From Bacillota bacterium (GTDB lineage: Bacteria > Bacillota > UBA4882 > UBA8346): a stretch of DNA of 64,000 nucleotides. The notes under the pieces are model-generated. The model worked only from the letters and a program-made list of their open reading frames with translations. It was not told the origin of the DNA and did no database searches. The translations under genes and the position numbers were made by a program. The DNA is taken from assembly GCA_023426245.1 (NCBI GenBank), contig JAFABB010000024.1, positions 186,001 through 250,000 of the forward strand. The letters run 5' to 3'. Shown here in pieces: positions 24,589 through 34,177 of the stretch. How positions within the stretch are numbered: the first letter of the stretch is position 1; the number at the start of each line of letters is the position of its first letter.

Positions 24589-24617
24589 TTTGTACTATAA
24601 AAATGCTGAATTGTCAA
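24589..24617 (-). promoter_or_regulatory. Sigma-A promoter of the lysine-riboswitch operon
   Basis: A perfect TTGACA (24617-24612) and TACAAA (24594-24589) are spaced by 17 bp on the minus strand. The start would lie about 25 bases before the aptamer. Confidence 0.78.
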
Positions 24618-24684
24618 TATCACCATAACTATATTTTCAGCGATATTGCCATTCGCAAATGAATCTTCGTCCAAAAACCGCCAT

Positions 24685-25599
24685 TCAAACTGTTTTCTGC
24701 TCGCGCAACGACTTAACAAAGAAATAAGATACCACCAGGGTCGTCACGATCGGTGAAATAAGGGAGGGTAGTTCGACACCGAAGCCCTCGGCCAACATCA
24801 CCATTCCCAAAAAGAAAATAGAATACATGGCCCCATTTTTTAAATATTTGAATTTCTTGATGCGCTCGATATTGCCGATGGTCAATTCCCGGACCACAAA
24901 GGCCCCGATACCGTTGCCGATGATGATTAAAGGCACGGAGAGAGTAAATGCAAAAGCTCCCAAAACCCCATCAATAGAGAAGGTCATATCGATAATTTCC
25001 AAATAGATAACTTTACTGATATCCGACATCTGGGTGGTCACTAAATCGCGTTCTTGGGCCTCGGCATTCTGTTTAAAACCGTGAGTAATGAAAAAAGCTG
25101 TTGAGCCAAGAACCGCCGCAAAAGCAACCATATTGCTTTTTTGCATGGCAAACCATACGATCGCAGTTAATAGAATGGAAACAACCGCATAAAACCAGAT
25201 CCCAATCTTGGTAACGGATTCTTCGAAAAAAAGGCCGAAATTCTTCGGTTCCATGAAAAGCCAATGAAAAAAGAGAAAAATCAGAAAGACGCCGCCTCCG
25301 GAAAGTAATATCGGGCTGGCCTTTTCAATGGTTTCTTTAATCATCGGGTCATTGCTGAAAGCCGCAGTAAAAGCCCCAACCGGCCCCAGAGAAGGCATCG
25401 TGCCCCAGATAATCAGCCACGGCAATAATCCACGAACCAAAAACACTGCAAAAAGAAGACCCCAAAGTAAAAACCATTTTTTCATCTTTTCCCCGACGGT
25501 TGATAAAACTTCGGCATTAATAATCGCGTTGTCGATACTGCTGATAATTTCGAAAATAACCAAACCGAAGATAACAAACAAGCTTGAAAAAAAGCTCAT
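24685..25599 (-). CDS. DUF475 / TerC-superfamily membrane protein
   Basis: A 304-residue protein with about eight membrane helices. The TerC-superfamily signatures are EIISSIDNAIINAE near residue 20 and MTFSIDGVLGAFAF near residue 205; their acidic residues are thought to bind a metal. DUF475 is the branch with these two motifs. Relatives export or handle manganese or take part in tellurium resistance, but the role here is unknown. The ATG at 25599 follows AAGGGG. There is no manganese riboswitch in the 200 bp upstream. Confidence 0.82.
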   Translation of the reverse strand: MSFFSSLFVIFGLVIFEIISSIDNAIINAEVLSTVGEKMKKWFLLWGLLFAVFLVRGLLPWLIIWGTMPSLGPVGAFTAAFSNDPMIKETIEKASPILLSGGGVFLIFLFFHWLFMEPKNFGLFFEESVTKIGIWFYAVVSILLTAIVWFAMQKSNMVAFAAVLGSTAFFITHGFKQNAEAQERDLVTTQMSDISKVIYLEIIDMTFSIDGVLGAFAFTLSVPLIIIGNGIGAFVVRELTIGNIERIKKFKYLKNGAMYSIFFLGMVMLAEGFGVELPSLISPIVTTLVVSYFFVKSLREQKTV

Positions 25600-25807
25600 C
25601 AAAGACCCCTTCCCCTATACGGATTCATGTTTCTAGTCAAGCTGGTATATTTTCGCCAATGATTTCCAAAATCCCTGCCTCACCTCTAAAATTGCCGTTC
25701 TCTCCAAAACGGTTTTCTTGTTCATTAAAATTCAATAAATTTAAAGGGTTTATCCGAAAAAAAGCCAATTGCTTAAAGTCTAATTTATTCCATTATTGGG
25801 AGCTCTC

Positions 25808-27079
25808 ATGCAACTGAAGACAAAGTTTTATATTCCCCCTTTCCTGATGACATATGCAGGTTTACCCCGGGGGATTTATGCCCTTTTTCTGGCCCAAATC
25901 ATCAATTCCGCCGGAAACTTTATAACGCCTTTTTTAACATTGCTGTTATCGGAAAAATCAGGGATGAAAGCGGATCAGACTGGTTTTTTTGTCATGATAT
26001 CCTTACTAGTCCAAATGCCCGGAGTGGTAATCGGAGGAAAACTGGCTGATCATATCGGCCGGAAAGCTATCCTGATTACCGCGCAAACGGTATCAGCGTT
26101 TTTTATCCTGTCTTGTGCCTTTATTCAAGATATTCACTGGCTTCCCTGGCTTTTAATCGGATCCAGCATTTTTAACGGAACTGTCAAACCCGCCACCAGT
26201 GCTTTAACGGCTGATTTAACGGATGCGGCAAACCGGCGGACTGCCTTTTCCCTAACCTATTTGGGCATCAATCTCGGATACGCCATCGGGCCGATGATGG
26301 CTGGTTTTTTATTCCATGAGCATATCCGCTGGCTTTTTATTGGGGATGCAGTAACAACGTTAATTGCAGTGGCTTTGGTTCAAGTTCTGGTAAAAGAAGA
26401 TTTCTCTTTCAAAGAGACTCCGAAGGCAACTGCAATTTTAGAAGCAAATTTAACTCATCCGGACGAACGGGCCGAGGAAGGTTCTTTTTTACAGATCATG
26501 GGGCGGCGTCCTTATTTAAGCGCCATGATCTTATTGCTCACGGTTTACAGCTTCATTTACAATCAACATTCTTTTACCGTGTCGCTAGATTTGGCGCATA
26601 AATTCGGCCCATCCGGGCCGGCTTTTTTCGGAACCCTAGAAATGGTGAATGCTTTGGTGGTAGTATTTTGCTCCACGATTATCGTTTGGATGACCCGGAA
26701 AATGCGCTCCCTGGAGTGTATTGCCCTGGCCGGGCTTTTATATGGCTGCGGTTTCGGATTGTATTTATTCACCAAAAGCCTTTTTGGATTCATCATTGGC
26801 ACGATTATTTGGTCGGTTGGTGAAATATTAACCGCCACCAACAATGGGGCCTATATCGCCTCTCACGCCCCTATCAGCCACCGGGCCCGTTTCACCGCTT
26901 TACAAACTCTTTGTCAAGGTACCGGCAGTTGCCTGGGACCGTTGCTGATGGGAAAATATATTTCCGGACATGGGATCGATGCGGTCTGGATACTGGTTTT
27001 CTTGATTGCCAGCGCCGCCGGGATCTTAATGTATGCCGTCAGCCTGATCGAAAAAAAACACTGCCCCATTCAATCTTGA
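25808..27079 (+). CDS. MFS transporter
   Basis: From the ATG at 25808 (GGGAG site) it is 423 residues and twelve predicted helices. The motif A loop between helices 2 and 3 reads GGKLADHIGRKAI, and a GTVKPATSALTADL segment lies in the helix 4-5 region. It looks like a proton-coupled drug or peptide exporter; the substrate cannot be read from the sequence. It converges with the acyltransferase pseudogene downstream. Confidence 0.85.
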   Translation: MQLKTKFYIPPFLMTYAGLPRGIYALFLAQIINSAGNFITPFLTLLLSEKSGMKADQTGFFVMISLLVQMPGVVIGGKLADHIGRKAILITAQTVSAFFILSCAFIQDIHWLPWLLIGSSIFNGTVKPATSALTADLTDAANRRTAFSLTYLGINLGYAIGPMMAGFLFHEHIRWLFIGDAVTTLIAVALVQVLVKEDFSFKETPKATAILEANLTHPDERAEEGSFLQIMGRRPYLSAMILLLTVYSFIYNQHSFTVSLDLAHKFGPSGPAFFGTLEMVNALVVVFCSTIIVWMTRKMRSLECIALAGLLYGCGFGLYLFTKSLFGFIIGTIIWSVGEILTATNNGAYIASHAPISHRARFTALQTLCQGTGSCLGPLLMGKYISGHGIDAVWILVFLIASAAGILMYAVSLIEKKHCPIQS

Positions 27080-27095
27080 CATTCCAAATTCCATC

Positions 27096-28288
27096 TTATG
27101 AAAAGAGTTTTTTCATCCATGGAATCTTCCGGATACAATGACTAAATCCGAAACAGAGTGGCAAAACAATGATGGCAACCAACCACATTTTTAGTAGTGG
27201 ATAGATTCGGAACGGCCTAAAAATCATGGTCACGAAAACCAGTAACGGTGTATGAAAAACATAAACCGCAAAGGCATTCCCGGATAAAAAGCGGCTGATC
27301 GGGCCTTGGTTATTATTTTTCTCCCTAAACAGCACCAATAATCCCAAACATACTCCGACGCAAAACAAAGATTCCCAGAAAGCATAAGCCGCAGCTTGCC
27401 AATGAATTCCACCATAAAAGGAAGTGATGTCTTGAAGGGCACGGCCAAAGAGCACCACTATAACCCAAAACGGAATCCCAAAAAACAAAGCGATTTTAAA
27501 CCAGGTCATCCCGAAAGAATAAGGGATTTCGGTTAACCAATGATATCGGTAGGCATGAAGGCCCAAGATAAAAAGGATAACGTACTGGGGAAAAAACATA
27601 GTTGCATATTATAAAAGGCAGTTCCGATGGGTTGTACCCAACGCACCAGAAAAGTGACGCCGGCGGTTAAAATGACAATTGTCCCAACTTTGAAATGGGT
27701 TATCCGGCAGTCAGTTTGATTCTGCTGAGAGAGCGAATTCTTAACGAAAAACAGTTTCACCAAAGTATAGAACCCGGAGAAAATCAATAAAGCGAAAGCA
27801 AACCAAAGGGGTCCGGAAGAACCGATGAATTCAAAAGAAGTAAGGTATTTTATGTAACCTGCTGATAAATGCGGAGGGACGTTATGATGGAAAGCCTGGA
27901 TAATCAGTATCGTCAGAGGATGCAACAATAACATAAATAATATCGTAGGAATTCCGAGACGTACAAAACGCTCTCCGATAAACCGGAAGATCCCTTTTCT
28001 CTCCAAGGAACCTGGTACGAAATAACCGACGATGAAAAAGAGAAAACCCATAAAATAGGCCTGATTAAAAGAACCAAACATTACAAAGATAATTTTAGAA
28101 AAAATATCCCAGCTACCCTTTTCATAGTAATACCAACCGCCAATATTGCCATAAGTTACATTCAAATGTACCAATACCACCATTGCAATCATCAACCACC
28201 GTAGGTTGTCGATGAATAATAGCCGTTTGCCTGAAGTCGGTTTGATCACCAATACCTCTGCCAGTTCTGGACAATTCCGAATTACCAT
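27096..28288 (-). pseudogene. Acyltransferase-3 family membrane protein, broken by one frameshift
   Basis: Two frames together give one acyltransferase-3 protein of about 400 residues. The 5' frame (28288 to 27533) opens with LLFIDNLRWLMIAMVVLVHL, the catalytic-His helix, and reads into QLCFF before going out of frame. The second frame (from 27599 to 27096) continues PQYVILFILGLHAYRYHW and ends FHTPLLVFVTMIFR. A -1 shift at TTTTTTCCCC near 27592 joins them without losing a residue. It could be a single-base deletion, an assembly error, or a programmed shift at T-TTT-TTC. The ATG at 28288 follows GAGGGGG. The family O-acylates envelope sugars. Confidence 0.8.
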
Positions 28289-28521
28289 CCATTCTTCCCC
28301 CTCAACTTTCATCATAATAGTAAATAGTTTATATTACTAGAAATATTCGTAATTATAATAAATACCGAAATGGTTTTCAATATCTTTACAATTTGTTCAT
28401 AAATCTCTCACTCAATCAACATATCTATAGCATATTATGGAAAACAAATATATTCTTCCTGCCAAATTCGTCCTTATCAAATCGGATGAGTTCAATCTAA
28501 TGAATGTTCAGGGTGAACAAA

Positions 28522-28713
28522 ATGAAAGATAAAACGGAAAATATTCATTGCGAAACCATATCTGAAGTTCAACAACAAATTCATATCTACCGGAGACGGA
28601 TGTATCAACTCTGGAATGAAAAACGCTGTATTGATCCGGAAATATTAGCAGTCAGCAGGGAATTGGATCAGCTTTTAAACCGGTATTATTTATTACAGCC
28701 ATTAGGAGCCTAA
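28522..28713 (+). CDS. Spo0E-family aspartyl-phosphate phosphatase
   Basis: A 63-residue protein starting MKDKTENIHCETISEVQQQI; AGGGTG precedes the ATG. The Spo0E family core is visible: IYRRRMYQLWNEK, then DPEILAVSRELDQLLNRYY, which holds the SxxxD motif (SRELD) that binds phosphorylated Spo0A. These small helical hairpins dephosphorylate Spo0A and delay sporulation. It is a lone gene. A GC-rich hairpin (CTCTCCCG...CGGGCGAG, 28731-28751) follows but lacks a T tract. Confidence 0.85.
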   Translation: MKDKTENIHCETISEVQQQIHIYRRRMYQLWNEKRCIDPEILAVSRELDQLLNRYYLLQPLGA

Positions 28714-28903
28714 TTCAAAGCAGCGGTCCTCTCCCGTTTCACGGGCGAGGGATTACGATTGTTTATTTTCCGCCGTCTGGAGCCTTCCCCTGCTTCAGCA
28801 TGCGGTAGCGGGGGAAGACCGGCTTCTTTGAATATGCCGCAAAGATGGGGGTGTTACTTGTTCGAAATTACCCCCCACCGCTCCGACCATCCTCTTTTTG
28901 TGC

Positions 28904-28924
28904 CCTTTCGTGGGTTTCGTGGTT
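28904..28924 (+). repeat. Dispersed 21-bp repeat, copy 1
   Basis: The sequence CCTTTCGTGGGTTTCGTGGT(T) recurs with three mismatches at 29405-29425. Repeats of this style fill intergenic spaces in many environmental bacteria; no function is known. Confidence 0.45.
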
Positions 28925-29404
28925 CATAGCCGGATCAGGATTGCAACCAGGATTAATGGCGGCCATTTTCAATAGCGCAAACGGATTTTATCGTTCTAAA
29001 AATCGATTCATACGCCAAAGCCGCCGCGCAAGCGCTAACCCAGCCGTTTTTCCCTGCCCCGCCTCTTAAGGCCAACTCGCCAGAACCGTACCCATATGCG
29101 ATTATGGCCTATATTGGGCAAATGGGGTTTCCAAAATATAGGTGTATATTTCCAGGCCCACCCATAGCCCGATGAGTCTTTAAAATAATTTTTCCCTCTT
29201 ATCTCTGGGCATCCCGAAATTCCATGTTATTTTCTTCGATTTTCTCCCTTTGAACTAAAAAAAGCTCCTTATTTGCTTCGAATTCTTTCGTTTGATATAA
29301 AAAAAGCTCCCGTTGGGGTACCCAAAGCATTTTACCCACAGGAACATGGATACAATAAGGTGCGATTTTTATGTTTTAGGAAAGCAGCTTCCCTCTTTTC
29401 CTTC

Positions 29405-29425
29405 CCTTTCGTGTGTTTCATGGCT
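29405..29425 (+). repeat. Dispersed 21-bp repeat, copy 2
   Basis: CCTTTCGTGTGTTTCATGGC(T) matches the copy at 28904 at 18 of 21 positions and ends 6 bp before the next minus-strand stop codon. Confidence 0.45.
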
Positions 29426-29431
29426 AATTAT

Positions 29432-30421
29432 CTACAACTTCCCATACATCTTCAGCAAATTTTGCCTGAACTTTTGGATTTCCGCAAAATGCGCATTCCC
29501 GGTTTCATTATTTATCCGGTCAAGATTTTCTTTGATATCCGGATAGTTTTCAATTTTCAAGTCCCGGTAATCAAAGCCCGGGGTGGCGACGGATTCAATA
29601 TCCACCAATACCTGCGGCACATAAAGGCAATAACTTTGAAGGGGTACCAGAACGCAATACCTTTCCCAGTCGGAGCCCTTTTCCGGGTATTTCATTTGGG
29701 TTAAGAGTTTTTGACCGACCTCAGCCACTTGCCTGATTTTTTCTTTTTTAGGGATCCCTTTATGGGTGATGTCTAACAAACGATAAATCAACTCCATATC
29801 GACGGATTTAAAACTCAAGGAAAACGAAGCCAAATTATCCTTTGCCAAACTATTCATCATATATGATTCATACTTGGTAAGGATGAACATATTGGAGCTT
29901 AAAATATCCCGGATAAATACCGATTCAATATAAACCGCATCCATCTCATAGAGATATTTCTCCAACAAATTCGTCTCCCCGTTTTGAAAAGCCGTGGGGT
30001 TTGAAAAAAAATCATTCACGTGAGCAATCTCATGCATCAAGGCTGAATAAAGAATGGAAGGATGGCCCTGGCGATACACCTTTAAAAAATGAGGGCTAAT
30101 CAGGATGGCCGGAAATCCGGTTTGAAGATATTTCGAAGTAAAACCCATTCCTTCATAGATATCCTGACCTAAGGTGTAATCCACCACAATGCTTAATTCA
30201 CCGGAATTGATTTTTTGATAATACAAAACGCAGCGGTTAGTAATGTCTTTATTCTTTCCGAGGTTATTAAAAATCAACTTGTCAAAGTTCGCCAATATCG
30301 CGCTCACCTCTTGTTGTTCCCGATCTTCTTTGGTGCCGGCGGCTGAAAGAGGAGTGGTTACTGTCAATGTCATTAGCAAAATGATGGGATAAAAATGATG
30401 TTTTATTATTTTTCGAAACAT
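29432..30421 (-). CDS. Secreted zincin-like putative metalloprotease
   Basis: A 329-residue exported protein: a signal peptide at 1-28 (IILLMTLTVTTPLSAAG), then a helical body. ALMHEIAHVNDFFSN near residue 130 is a textbook HExxH zinc motif, and an acidic helix about 30 residues later (KYLYEMDAVYIESVFIRD) could give the third zinc ligand, as in gluzincins. No named peptidase family was recognised. The ATG follows GGAG at good spacing. If active it would work in the periplasm or at the surface. Confidence 0.65.
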   Translation of the reverse strand: MFRKIIKHHFYPIILLMTLTVTTPLSAAGTKEDREQQEVSAILANFDKLIFNNLGKNKDITNRCVLYYQKINSGELSIVVDYTLGQDIYEGMGFTSKYLQTGFPAILISPHFLKVYRQGHPSILYSALMHEIAHVNDFFSNPTAFQNGETNLLEKYLYEMDAVYIESVFIRDILSSNMFILTKYESYMMNSLAKDNLASFSLSFKSVDMELIYRLLDITHKGIPKKEKIRQVAEVGQKLLTQMKYPEKGSDWERYCVLVPLQSYCLYVPQVLVDIESVATPGFDYRDLKIENYPDIKENLDRINNETGNAHFAEIQKFRQNLLKMYGKL

Positions 30422-30657
30422 CTGTCCATTCTCCGATTCATCATATTATCATGCACCGATTCATAATTAAATTCCATCCCTACCTGTTTTTTCCTGCATC
30501 TGCTGAAAATATTCCCTAACGGACATCGATGTCGGTTTGGAATTGGGCGAACGAAATTTACATTTTCAATAACGATTCCGATATCGCCTATCCAAATCCG
30601 TTATAATAAGTTATATTATATCCAATCACTAAAAAACCAAGGAGGCATCCATCCATT

Positions 30658-31122
30658 ATGAACATCGGTATTATCATTCATTCCAAAACCGACCATACCT
30701 ATTCGGCAGCCTTAAAACTGCAAGAGAAACTAATCTCTAAAAACCATAAGGTCAACATCGAAAAAGTAACTCCCGCAGGCGATGCATACCCCGGTGTTAA
30801 AAACCTCCAGCTGGAAACCAATCCGGAAGTGAGCGCTTATGACGGCTTAATCTTTGCCGCTCCCGTCTGGGCTTTTGCGCTTTCGCCGGTTATGGCCACC
30901 TATCTCTCGGGGATTTCCTCATTAAAAGGCAAAACGCTTGCCGCTTTTGTAACCATGGGTTTCCCTTTCACCTGGATGGGCGGCAAGCGCTCCCTCAAAC
31001 AACTGAAAGAAAGCTGTGAAGTTAAAGGGGGAACCGTAATTGCGGCCGATGTGCTCACCCGTTCGGCCCAGGATCAGAAAATCGTCAGTACCATGGTGGA
31101 AAAATTGAGCGGAGTGTTTTGA
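30658..31122 (+). CDS. Flavodoxin-like protein
   Basis: The 154 residues form a flavodoxin fold. NIGIIIHSKTDHTYSAALKL contains the phosphate loop for FMN, AYDGLIFAAPVWAFALSPVM is the first FMN side loop and TLAAFVTMGFPFTWMGGKRS the second. It probably carries electrons or acts as a small FMN reductase; the partner is unknown. The ATG follows AAGGAGG. It is monocistronic between two minus-strand genes. Confidence 0.85.
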   Translation: MNIGIIIHSKTDHTYSAALKLQEKLISKNHKVNIEKVTPAGDAYPGVKNLQLETNPEVSAYDGLIFAAPVWAFALSPVMATYLSGISSLKGKTLAAFVTMGFPFTWMGGKRSLKQLKESCEVKGGTVIAADVLTRSAQDQKIVSTMVEKLSGVF

Positions 31123-31311
31123 TTTCCGGTCCAAGGCCGGAGTAAGATTGAACTCATCCCTTATTTCCCTTCGGCACAAAGGCCATGGCCCGGATGAAAA
31201 GGAATTCATGCCTGCCTGGACCCAGCTTGATGGTGAGTCCCAGATAGACCCTGAATCCCAAGTAAATGTCCGGTTGGACCTAATATGGCGGCAGCAAGTT
31301 GGATTTTCAGG

Positions 31312-32262
31312 TTAAAACCACCCTTTTTTCTTAAAATACCACAACATAACCAAGGCCGTTCCTATAATAAACGCTAAGACATATAAATAGGCATATTTCC
31401 AATCAGTCCAGGGGATAGTGACATTCATACCGTAAAAGCCTACAATTAAGGTTGTTGGTAAAATCAACGTGGATACAATGGTCAAGATCCGCATTATTTC
31501 GTTGGTGCGATTTGAAATGGTTGAGAGGTAAATCTCCAAAGCCCCGGAAACCATCTCCCGTTGCGTATCACTAATTTCATACAAGCGGATTAACTGGTCG
31601 TAAAGATGGCTCATAAACGGTAAAGCCTCTATATCCACAAAGGGGTTCTCCCGCCTGGACAGCATGGAAAAAACTTCGCGCATCGGAGCTATGGATTTAC
31701 GCAGGACGATCAAATCCTTTTTCAAATCAAAGAGCTGGTTGAGTACCTTTGGGTCAGGTTTAGGAAAGATGCGGTCTTCGACATCTTCGGTAAGGTCGGC
31801 GATATCATCCAGTACCGAAAAGCAGGAGCTGATAAAAGGCTCGGTAAGATGATAAAATAAAATGTCTGTTCCTTGGTTAAAAAACCGGGCCGGGAGGTTG
31901 TTGTTTTTAAAGGCATTGATGGCTTCGAGAGGCCCCTGGTGGATAGTGATTAAATAATTGGCGCTCAGGATAAAATGGCAAATGCCAAGTGTGATTCCAT
32001 TTTCCGGCCCATAGCCGATTTCTTGCAATAAAATATGTAAATAGTCATCGAATTCATCTAAAAAGGCCCGTGGCTGGCGAGTAAAAATACGGGCGATCGT
32101 CAATGGATGGAGCAGTTGCAGTGCCTCCATTTGCTGGCGTAATAACGCTTCGTCGCCTTCCAAATCGAGCCAAAGCAGATTGGCGGGATCGGTAATAAGG
32201 TTGCAGAATTCATTATCAGCGGCTATTTTGAGTTCTGAATCCGTCCGCCGGACATAGAGCAT
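31312..32262 (-). CDS. corA: CorA-type magnesium/cobalt channel
   Basis: A 316-residue protein with a soluble N-terminal funnel and two C-terminal membrane helices (about 255-275, IVSTLILPTTLIVGFYGMNV; 290-310). The YGMN motif at the end of the first helix is the Mg2+ selectivity filter of the CorA pentamer. Long amphipathic helices (TEDVEDRIFPKPDPKVLNQL) match the funnel stalk. AGGTGA precedes the ATG. The subgroup could also move Ni2+, Co2+ or Zn2+. Confidence 0.9.
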   Translation of the reverse strand: MLYVRRTDSELKIAADNEFCNLITDPANLLWLDLEGDEALLRQQMEALQLLHPLTIARIFTRQPRAFLDEFDDYLHILLQEIGYGPENGITLGICHFILSANYLITIHQGPLEAINAFKNNNLPARFFNQGTDILFYHLTEPFISSCFSVLDDIADLTEDVEDRIFPKPDPKVLNQLFDLKKDLIVLRKSIAPMREVFSMLSRRENPFVDIEALPFMSHLYDQLIRLYEISDTQREMVSGALEIYLSTISNRTNEIMRILTIVSTLILPTTLIVGFYGMNVTIPWTDWKYAYLYVLAFIIGTALVMLWYFKKKGWF

Positions 32263-32319
32263 TGAATCACCTCATGAGAAAGAATTTCCACAGTACTCCT
32301 GAAATTTCCTTTTTTTCCG

Positions 32320-33303
32320 TCACCGATACCGTTGATACTTTTTGCCGATAACATCGATTCTCTCCGTCCATATGCAGCCATTATACCCGTCCGGTATTTG
32401 CTTTAAATCATTGTTGTTATCAAACCCACCGGACCACTGCCCCCTACGGGTCACCAAAACGAACCGGGAATGGGCTTTTTTTACTCTATCCAAAAATATT
32501 CTCGGCCAACCCCAAAGAAACCTGGCATATTGAAGAGGTAAATGGATTTCAGCGTATTTCATACTTTCCGGCATAATCCCCATCCATCCCACCAGCTCAT
32601 ATTCAAGCAACGCTTTTTTGATACGTTTCATGGATAACGCCAGCATTTTGGGATATTTCCCCTTGATAATCTCGATAGCTTCATCGTTTCCATAAATGGA
32701 GATGCATTTTCGCTCCTCTTCATCCAACTCTTCCAATTTTTTCAGCAATAACCTTCCTATTTCCGGCCCTTCGTCTCTGATATGAATTAGAAATTTCTTC
32801 CCTTTCAATGTCTTCATTACATCATCGATTGACGGCATTAAGCCTTGACCTTTTCCTCGTAAAGGATACGTTTTTCCGTTGTCAAAAGTATATCCATATC
32901 CAACATCGAGTTTTTTCAATTCTTCCATGGTATAATCGCTAACTTGCCCTGATTTTTCCGTGCGGTATTCTAACAAATAATCGTGAAACACCGCCAATTG
33001 CTTGTCCTTGGTTACTCTGACATCCAATTCGACGATATCGGCGCCGTATTGAAAGGCAATTTCCATGGAGGCAATCGTATTTTCAATATAATCATACACT
33101 GGTTTATGAATGAGCCGGGCGGTATTGGTATCCCATTTTACCTTTTCAATATCAAATGTCTGCGCCAGTCCGCGATGGGCGAGCAGCTCAGGTCTGGAAG
33201 GGGTGCGCTTTCCTAAAAATACATAATGGTTGGCAACCATGATTCCAACGACGGCGATAACGAACCCGAATAAACAAAATCCAAGCGGTTTACGAATTTT
33301 CAA
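32320..33303 (-). CDS. Glycerophosphodiester phosphodiesterase family protein, membrane-anchored
   Basis: A TTG at 33303 follows GGAGG by 7 bases and gives 327 residues. One membrane helix (PLGFCLFGFVIAVVGIMVAN) anchors a GDPD TIM barrel: LLAHRGLAQ (catalytic His), ENTIASMEIAFQYGADIVEL and DVRVTKDKQLAVFHD (metal and second His). The barrel is shortened and its C-terminal half is divergent, so substrate preference may differ. The family releases glycerol-3-phosphate from deacylated lipids. Downstream lies corA on the same strand. Confidence 0.8.
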   Translation of the reverse strand: MKIRKPLGFCLFGFVIAVVGIMVANHYVFLGKRTPSRPELLAHRGLAQTFDIEKVKWDTNTARLIHKPVYDYIENTIASMEIAFQYGADIVELDVRVTKDKQLAVFHDYLLEYRTEKSGQVSDYTMEELKKLDVGYGYTFDNGKTYPLRGKGQGLMPSIDDVMKTLKGKKFLIHIRDEGPEIGRLLLKKLEELDEEERKCISIYGNDEAIEIIKGKYPKMLALSMKRIKKALLEYELVGWMGIMPESMKYAEIHLPLQYARFLWGWPRIFLDRVKKAHSRFVLVTRRGQWSGGFDNNNDLKQIPDGYNGCIWTERIDVIGKKYQRYR

Positions 33304-33376
33304 TAAAAATCCTCCTTCATTTGATAAATTCTTAAGTAATCTTAGTTGCATCCTCTCTCCGGAAGAAATCATTCAA

Positions 33377-33778
33377 ATGTTCAACACGCTTCCTGTTGAT
33401 ATAACTTTTGTCGATAAAGACGGGACCGTTAAATATTTTTCTCATGGTAAAGATCGGATCTTTCCCCGAACCAAAACCATCCTTGGTAGAAATGTGCGGA
33501 ATTGCCATCCGCCAGCCAGTGTAGATATTGTTGAGAAAATCTTAGCCGACTTGAAGGCCGGTCGTAAAGACCATGAGGATTTCCGGCTCAAAATGGGGCC
33601 GCGTTATGTCTATATCCGCTATTTTGCGGTCCGGAACCAAAAAGGAGATTTCCTGGAGACCATGGAAGTTACCCAAGATATTCAACCGGTTCAGGAAATC
33701 ACCGGAGAAAAAAATTATTGTCCGAACTTACACCGGCCGGGTAGGAAGCTTATACAGTTTCCTCGCGGCAAATGCTAA
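33377..33778 (+). pseudogene. PAS domain remnant of a DUF438-type sensor
   Basis: The frame carries LPVDITFVDKDGTVKYFSHG, FPRTKTILGRNVRNCHPPAS and YVYIRYFAVRNQKGDFLETM, the C-terminal PAS domain of DUF438 proteins, which normally follows a hemerythrin-like half. That half is absent: upstream sequence is antisense to the phosphodiesterase gene. The frame loses family likeness after ITGEK and runs 51 bp into the opposite gene at 33728. It may be a small free-standing PAS protein, but a broken-off piece is more likely. The ATG at 33377 has only a weak GGAAG. Confidence 0.6.
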
Positions 33779-34177
33779 AGAAAATCCGTAAACCAAATGA
33801 GCCAAAAACGTAACGGAAACATCGGCTGATTGTAAATTGAGTTTGACTTGGGACTGAACAAGTAAAGTTCCAAGCACAATCACCCAGATAATCAGGGAAA
33901 ACCCTACACCTTTTAACCATAGGTAATCACGCCCGGTAAAATGCAAAAAATAAATGAACAACACCCCAATGATTGCGGTAACGGTTAAATCCGTAACCGC
34001 GCCAATAAAATAGGCCATCGGCTTGAATAAGTCGTTTCGCTCCAAAAAACGGGCCGCTGCAATCTGCCAAAATACAACATTCGTAAAATGCAACCTGAAA
34101 GCGAGGTAATTGAAAAGCAATTTCGTCACATCGGCCAACAGGCCGACAATCGTTCCAATAGCAACTTTATCTTTCAT
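33728..34177 (-). CDS. Four-helix membrane protein of unknown function
   Basis: A 149-residue protein with about four membrane helices: KVAIGTIVGLLADVTKLLFN, YFIGAVTDLTVTAIIGVLFI, GVGFSLIIWVIVLGTLLVQS and FLAHLVYGFSLAFAARKLYK. It resembles small conserved membrane proteins of Clostridia but I cannot name the family. There is no conserved charged site beyond isolated Asp and His residues. Its end overlaps the PAS remnant tail-to-tail. Confidence 0.6.
   Translation of the reverse strand: MKDKVAIGTIVGLLADVTKLLFNYLAFRLHFTNVVFWQIAAARFLERNDLFKPMAYFIGAVTDLTVTAIIGVLFIYFLHFTGRDYLWLKGVGFSLIIWVIVLGTLLVQSQVKLNLQSADVSVTFLAHLVYGFSLAFAARKLYKLPTRPV

Larger units (their letters stand above)
28714..29431. other. 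Gene-free interval with short dispersed repeats
   Basis: There is no convincing gene. Notable are a GC-rich inverted repeat CTTCCCC/GGGGAAG at about 28783-28820 and two copies of a 21-bp repeat (28904-28924, 29405-29425). The second copy is just beyond the 3' end of the zincin-like gene. Open frames here have no family likeness. Confidence 0.5.

Noticed and set aside
28845..29069. A 74-codon plus frame
   Set aside because: It contains one of the dispersed 21-bp repeats, has no ribosome site and looks like translated intergenic repeat.
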